Assembly: GCF_000273375.1 (NCBI RefSeq)
Contig: NZ_CM001557.1
Coordinates: 319,793 to 383,792, forward strand
From: Bartonella birtlesii IBS 325
Lineage (GTDB): Bacteria; Pseudomonadota; Alphaproteobacteria; Rhizobiales; Rhizobiaceae
Length of the DNA: 64,000 nt
Direction of reading: 5' to 3'
Position numbers and translations under genes: made by a program. Below, in pieces: positions 60,111 to 64,000 of this stretch (position 1 is the first letter of the stretch; each line of letters starts with the position of its first letter). The notes under the pieces are model-generated. The model was not told where the DNA came from. It worked only from the letters and a program-made list of their open reading frames with translations, and made no database searches.

Positions 60111-60419
60111 ATGAAACAAATAAATATTCTTCAAGCAAAAATTGGCAACAAAATCAGTACTATTATAACTTCAATTATATTCTTAATGGCCCAACCTGTG
60201 TGGGCCCAAACAACCACAAAAGACATAGATGTCCTAATAAGCATGCAATATGGGCTTAGTATGATTATTCCTATTGTTTGTGCTATTATTCTTTTATGTC
60301 TCTTACTTATTTATGTGTTTCGTATCATAGCAAGGGCTACATTTTTAAGATGGGCATTCAGTGTCGTTATCGCTGGAGCAGCATTTTATATTAGCCATAT
60401 ATTATTTTACATCCAATAA
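60111..60419 (+). CDS. trwL5: TrwL5, divergent VirB2-type pilin
   Basis: 102 residues. The signal peptide ends QPVWAQ and the two hydrophobic segments are present (IIPIVCAIILLCLLLIYV and LRWAFSVVIAGAAFYIS). The sequence is clearly less similar to L1-L4: AGRYI becomes FRIIA, and the end ISHILFYIQ is unlike the others. ATG at 60111 behind GAGGATAAAA is preferred, as the upstream extension to 60018 is not pilin-like. It may be a specialised or ancestral copy. Confidence 0.85.
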   Translation: MKQINILQAKIGNKISTIITSIIFLMAQPVWAQTTTKDIDVLISMQYGLSMIIPIVCAIILLCLLLIYVFRIIARATFLRWAFSVVIAGAAFYISHILFYIQ

Positions 60420-60431
60420 CTAGAGCCTAAC

Positions 60432-60740
60432 ATGAAACCACAACAACATGAAGCATTTCCATTATTTAAAGGAGCAACTCGCGTTCCAACCGTTTGGGGC
60501 GTACCGATGATGCCATTCATCGTTATGGTTATAAGTGTAGCCGTTGTTGCCATGATGATAAATATCTTTTTGTGGGTAATTGCTCCACCATTATGGTTTA
60601 TTATGATACAAATTACCAAAAACGATGATAAAGCATTCCGTATTTGGTGGCTATGGATTGATACCAAGCTTCGTAACCGCAACAAAAGTTTTTGGGGAGC
60701 TTCAAGTTATAGTCCCTCTGATTACCGCAAAAGGAGATAA
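60432..60740 (+). CDS. trwM: TrwM, VirB3-type inner-membrane protein
   Basis: 102 residues with the VirB3 pattern: FPLFKGATRVPTVWGVPMMP, two close hydrophobic helices (IVMVISVAVVAMMINIFLWV and PPLWFIMIQI), and a short basic tail. The family is needed for pilus assembly with VirB4. It starts 12 bases after trwL5 and ends two bases before trwK. Confidence 0.92.
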   Translation: MKPQQHEAFPLFKGATRVPTVWGVPMMPFIVMVISVAVVAMMINIFLWVIAPPLWFIMIQITKNDDKAFRIWWLWIDTKLRNRNKSFWGASSYSPSDYRKRR

Positions 60741-60742
60741 AC

Positions 60743-63214
60743 ATGATGGCTGTTGAAAACAGCAAACGTCTTGCCTCAGAGACACCTGTAAGTCTGTTCA
60801 TACCCTATTCGCACCATATTACAGATACAATTATCTCTACAAAAAATGCGGAATATCTATCGGTTTGGAAAATTGATGGACGTTCGCATCAAAGTGCGTC
60901 AGAGGAAGATATTTTTCAGTGGACCAAAGAGCTAAATAATACCCTACGTGGTATTGCATCAGCCAATTTATCATTGTGGACACATATCGTACGCCGCCGT
61001 GTCTATGAATATCCTGATTCAGCATTTGACCAAATGTTTTGCTATCAGCTTGATGAAAAGTATCGACAAAGTTTCACTGGTTATAATCTTATGGTGAATG
61101 ACCTGTATTTGACTGTTATTTTCCAACCGATAGCAGATAAAGTTATGTCATTCTTTTCTCAGCATGAACGTGAAACGCTCGATCAAAAAAAGATGCGGCA
61201 GGAATCATGTATCAAAGCCCTCAACGACATTAACAACACTTTAGCTCAATCGTTAAAACGGTACGGTGCAGAGCTTCTTGGTGCTTATGAAAAAAATGGC
61301 CATGCCTATTCTTCTGCGCTTGAATTCCTTGGAATGCTTATTAACGGCGAATATAGGCCTATGCCAATCTGTTATGAGCGTTTTGCCGACTATATGTCTA
61401 TTAATCGGCCATTTTTCTCAAAATGGGGTGCTCTTGGAGAATTACGCACAAGCACTGGAATGCGTCGATTTGGAATGCTGGAAATTAAGGAATACGACAC
61501 AACAACCAAACCAGGTCAATTAAATGCTTTGCTGGAAAGTGATTTCGAATTTGTCTTGACACAAAGCTTTTCAGTACTTTCGCGACATGCTGCTAAGGAT
61601 TATTTGCAACGCCACCAACGTAATCTGATCGATGCTCGCGATGTGGCAACAAGCCAAATTGAGCAAATTGATGAAGCATTAAACCAGCTTGTCAGTGGAC
61701 ACTTTGTTATGGGTGAACATCACTGCACATTGACCATTTATGGTGAGACAGTTCAACAAGTCCGTGACTATATGGCAAAAGCAAATGCAATATTGCTAGA
61801 TGCTGCAGTATTGCCAAAACCTGTAGATTTGGCTATAGAAGCTGGTTATTGGGCACAACTGCCCGCAAATTGGAAATGGCGGCCGCGTCCAGCACCAATC
61901 ACGTCACTAAACTTTTTATCATTTTCATCTTTTCATAATTTTATGTCAGGCAAACCAACTGGAAATCCATGGGGGCCGGCAGTCACAATTCTGAAAACAA
62001 ACAGCAAAACACCGCTTTATTTTAATTTTCATGCTTCTAAAATTGAGGAAGATTCAACAGATAAACGCTTACTTGGCAATACCGCCCTTATCGGGCAATC
62101 TGGTTCCGGTAAAACAGTGCTACTTGGTTTTCTGTTAGCGCAAGCACAAAAGTTTAAACCAACAACCGTTGTTTTTGATAAAGATCGCGGCATGGAAATT
62201 ATTATTAGAGCTATGGGTGGTCGATATCTAACATTCAAGCCTGGTAAGCAAAGTGGTTTCAATCCTTTTCAACTTCCTCCAACACAAGATAACCTGATTT
62301 TTCTAAAACAGTTTGTTAAAAAATTAGCTGAAGCTGGTGGTGAAGTTACACATCACGATGAAGAAGAAATTAACCAAGCTGTCATGTCTGTCATGAGCAG
62401 CAACATTGACAGATCGCTGCGTCGTTTGTCTTTTCTTGTACAATTCTTACCAAATCCACATTTAAATGACTATAATGCTCACCCATCTGTTCATGCTCGT
62501 TTGATAAAATGGTGCGAAGGTGGTGATTATGGGTGGTTATTTGATAACCCTACTGATGCACTCGATCTTTCAACACACCAAATTTACGGTTTTGATATTA
62601 CTGAGTTCTTAGATAACTCAGAAACGCGTACACCAGTCATGATGTATCTGCTTTACCGCACAGAAGGAATGATTAGCGGACAGCGATTTATGTATATTTT
62701 TGATGAGTTTTGGAAACCTTTGCAAGATCCATATTTTGAAGATCTAGCAAAAAATAAGCAAAAAACTATCCGTAAACAAAATGGTATTTTTGTTTACGCT
62801 ACACAAGAACCCAGTGATGCCTTGGAAAGCAATATAGCCAAGACACTTATTCAACAATGTGCAACCTACATTTTCTTGGCCAATCCCAAAGCAAATTACG
62901 AAGATTATACACAAGGTTTTAAACTAACAGATACTGAATTTGAACTGGTTAAAGGCCTTGGTGAATTTAGTCGCCAGTTTCTCATCAAGCAAGGCGACCA
63001 ATCTGCACTTGCAGAGTTAAATCTCGGCAAATTTCATATGACAATCGATGGAAAAACTAAAGAATGCGACTTTAGTGAAGAGCTTTTGGTATTATCAGGT
63101 ACACCTGATAATGCAGAATTGGCTGAAAGCATCATTACTAAAGTGGGTGATGATCCAGCAATATGGTTACCAGTTTTTTTACAACATATAAAAACTGACA
63201 GGAGGGAAACATGA
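60743..63214 (+). CDS. trwK: TrwK, VirB4-type secretion ATPase
   Basis: An 823-residue ATPase. The N-terminal domain includes ETPVSLFIPYSHHITDTII. The motor has Walker A ALIGQSGSGKTVLLGFLLAQ, GFNPFQLPPT, Walker B RFMYIFDEFWKPL and FVYATQEPSDAL. The length is that of VirB4. It powers pilus and channel assembly at the inner membrane. Its TGA overlaps the trwJ ATG (ATGA). Confidence 0.97.
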   Translation: MMAVENSKRLASETPVSLFIPYSHHITDTIISTKNAEYLSVWKIDGRSHQSASEEDIFQWTKELNNTLRGIASANLSLWTHIVRRRVYEYPDSAFDQMFCYQLDEKYRQSFTGYNLMVNDLYLTVIFQPIADKVMSFFSQHERETLDQKKMRQESCIKALNDINNTLAQSLKRYGAELLGAYEKNGHAYSSALEFLGMLINGEYRPMPICYERFADYMSINRPFFSKWGALGELRTSTGMRRFGMLEIKEYDTTTKPGQLNALLESDFEFVLTQSFSVLSRHAAKDYLQRHQRNLIDARDVATSQIEQIDEALNQLVSGHFVMGEHHCTLTIYGETVQQVRDYMAKANAILLDAAVLPKPVDLAIEAGYWAQLPANWKWRPRPAPITSLNFLSFSSFHNFMSGKPTGNPWGPAVTILKTNSKTPLYFNFHASKIEEDSTDKRLLGNTALIGQSGSGKTVLLGFLLAQAQKFKPTTVVFDKDRGMEIIIRAMGGRYLTFKPGKQSGFNPFQLPPTQDNLIFLKQFVKKLAEAGGEVTHHDEEEINQAVMSVMSSNIDRSLRRLSFLVQFLPNPHLNDYNAHPSVHARLIKWCEGGDYGWLFDNPTDALDLSTHQIYGFDITEFLDNSETRTPVMMYLLYRTEGMISGQRFMYIFDEFWKPLQDPYFEDLAKNKQKTIRKQNGIFVYATQEPSDALESNIAKTLIQQCATYIFLANPKANYEDYTQGFKLTDTEFELVKGLGEFSRQFLIKQGDQSALAELNLGKFHMTIDGKTKECDFSEELLVLSGTPDNAELAESIITKVGDDPAIWLPVFLQHIKTDRRET

Positions 63215-63975
63215 AAAAACAGGTCATTTCAATAGCAGTAGCAATAACTTTAGGGGTTTCAAATCCGGTAAAGGCTTTTATAGTTGGAGGGATCCCAGAT
63301 TCATCCTCATTACAAAATTTTTTTGGTTGGTCTTCCTCAAGCAAAAAAACAAGTTCTCCACAACAAAAGGCAACTCCTCCACAACAAAAGAAAATGCCAC
63401 CTGTTACACCTCTCATCGACATCTTAAAAAAACAACTTGAGGAGACGAAAAAAATACATGAATCTATAACAGGAAGTCAAAAATTCGATACGAGTAAACT
63501 TAAAAATATACCAACAGATCAAACCAGTTTTTTTCTCAAAACTCCAGAATTAGTTTATTATCAAAACAATGGTTTAGCAATATCAAAAGCATTACCGAAT
63601 ATTTTGCAAGGAGAAGAAATTCCTACCTCTATTCGTGAATCTCGGGATTTTATCGGTAAACGTATCCAATATGCAACCGCCATCGATAAAGCTGTAAGTT
63701 TACAAACTTTCCAAGAAACAGAAAATCGTTTTAATCAAATCTCAGAACTCGTAGAAAAAATAAATACAACAACCGATTTAAAAAGTATTGCTGAATTACA
63801 GGCACGCATAAAAGGCATGCTAGCCATGATTCAAAATGAAGCGACAAAATTGCAAATGGTCACATATTCACGCAATGCAGAACAAGCACTTATTAGTCAA
63901 CAAAAGCAAATACGCAATATGCGAATTCTTAATAGTGAAAATAAAGGAATGCCAATAATACGATCTATACGATAA
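63211..63975 (+). CDS. trwJ1: TrwJ, VirB5-type minor pilin/adhesin
   Basis: 254 residues with signal peptide VISIAVAITLGVSNPVKA and a helical body, including ELVYYQNNGLAISKALPNIL and ELQARIKGMLAMIQNEAT, as in VirB5/TrwJ proteins. In Bartonella TrwJ binds host erythrocytes and the gene often occurs in several copies with trwI and trwH; later copies would lie beyond the right edge. Near the N-terminus SPQQKATPPQQKK shows a short tandem repeat. The ribosome site is GGAGG inside the end of trwK. Confidence 0.9.
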   Translation: MKKQVISIAVAITLGVSNPVKAFIVGGIPDSSSLQNFFGWSSSSKKTSSPQQKATPPQQKKMPPVTPLIDILKKQLEETKKIHESITGSQKFDTSKLKNIPTDQTSFFLKTPELVYYQNNGLAISKALPNILQGEEIPTSIRESRDFIGKRIQYATAIDKAVSLQTFQETENRFNQISELVEKINTTTDLKSIAELQARIKGMLAMIQNEATKLQMVTYSRNAEQALISQQKQIRNMRILNSENKGMPIIRSIR

Positions 63976-64000
63976 TTTTTCTATTTTATTGATCCTTTAT

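Overview
The window looks like a chromosomal segment of a Bartonella species (Rhizobiales, Alphaproteobacteria). The DNA is AT-rich with a dense set of alphaproteobacterial housekeeping genes (gapR, carD, a split atpHAGDC operon, an H-NS-like gene). The right end is the start of a Trw-type type IV secretion locus with a tandem array of VirB2-like pilin genes, an arrangement known from Bartonella lineages that use Trw for erythrocyte adhesion. No tRNA, rRNA, CRISPR array or insertion sequence was recognised.

Layout. 1-5.8 kb: 5' end of pyruvate kinase, a DUF1036 protein, gapR, a RimJ-like acetyltransferase, uup, a glycine-rich lipoprotein and thiamine pyrophosphokinase. 6-13 kb: M48 metalloprotease lipoprotein, rpoH, an open reading frame that matches only the C-terminal half of an MgpS-type helicase, the ferredoxin fdxA, carD and rpmF. 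13-16 kb: ispA and ispG (isoprenoid pathway) and a small DUF883-like membrane protein. 16.4-19.1 kb: an EmrAB-like efflux pair whose MFS gene is broken at a T7 tract. 19-24.3 kb: F1 ATP synthase genes. 24.8-38.3 kb: priA, transaldolase, lptE-leuS, yggS, acs, ftsE-ftsX and a DUF218 gene. 38.8-43.7 kb: one very large single-chain restriction-modification enzyme (Mrr-like nuclease, SF2 helicase and N6-adenine methylase in one polypeptide). 44.3-49 kb: a MacAB plus NodT/TolC-type export operon. 49-55.4 kb: xthA, lolA, ftsK and a UbiH-family hydroxylase. 55.4-56.4 kb: about 1 kb without a convincing gene. 56.4-64 kb: an H-NS-like gene diverging from orf208-trwN, then orf99-trwL1-L5-trwM-trwK-trwJ, running off the right edge.

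How it works together. Most of the window is core metabolism and envelope maintenance. The accessory parts are the restriction enzyme, the MacAB exporter and the Trw locus. In Trw, the pilins (TrwL), inner-membrane protein (TrwM), ATPase (TrwK), minor pilin/adhesin (TrwJ) and transglycosylase (TrwN) build a surface machine. The divergent H-NS-like gene and palindromes in the leader suggest transcriptional control.

The most unusual sequence-level observation is a repeated pattern of short, decaying tandem duplications next to intact genes: after ftsK (two extra copies of its 3' end), between tal and lptE (a chimera of both 3' ends), after yggS, and in the rpmF leader. The trwL paralogs also look like mosaics of one another. 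All alignments were made by eye, so percentage identities are not given.
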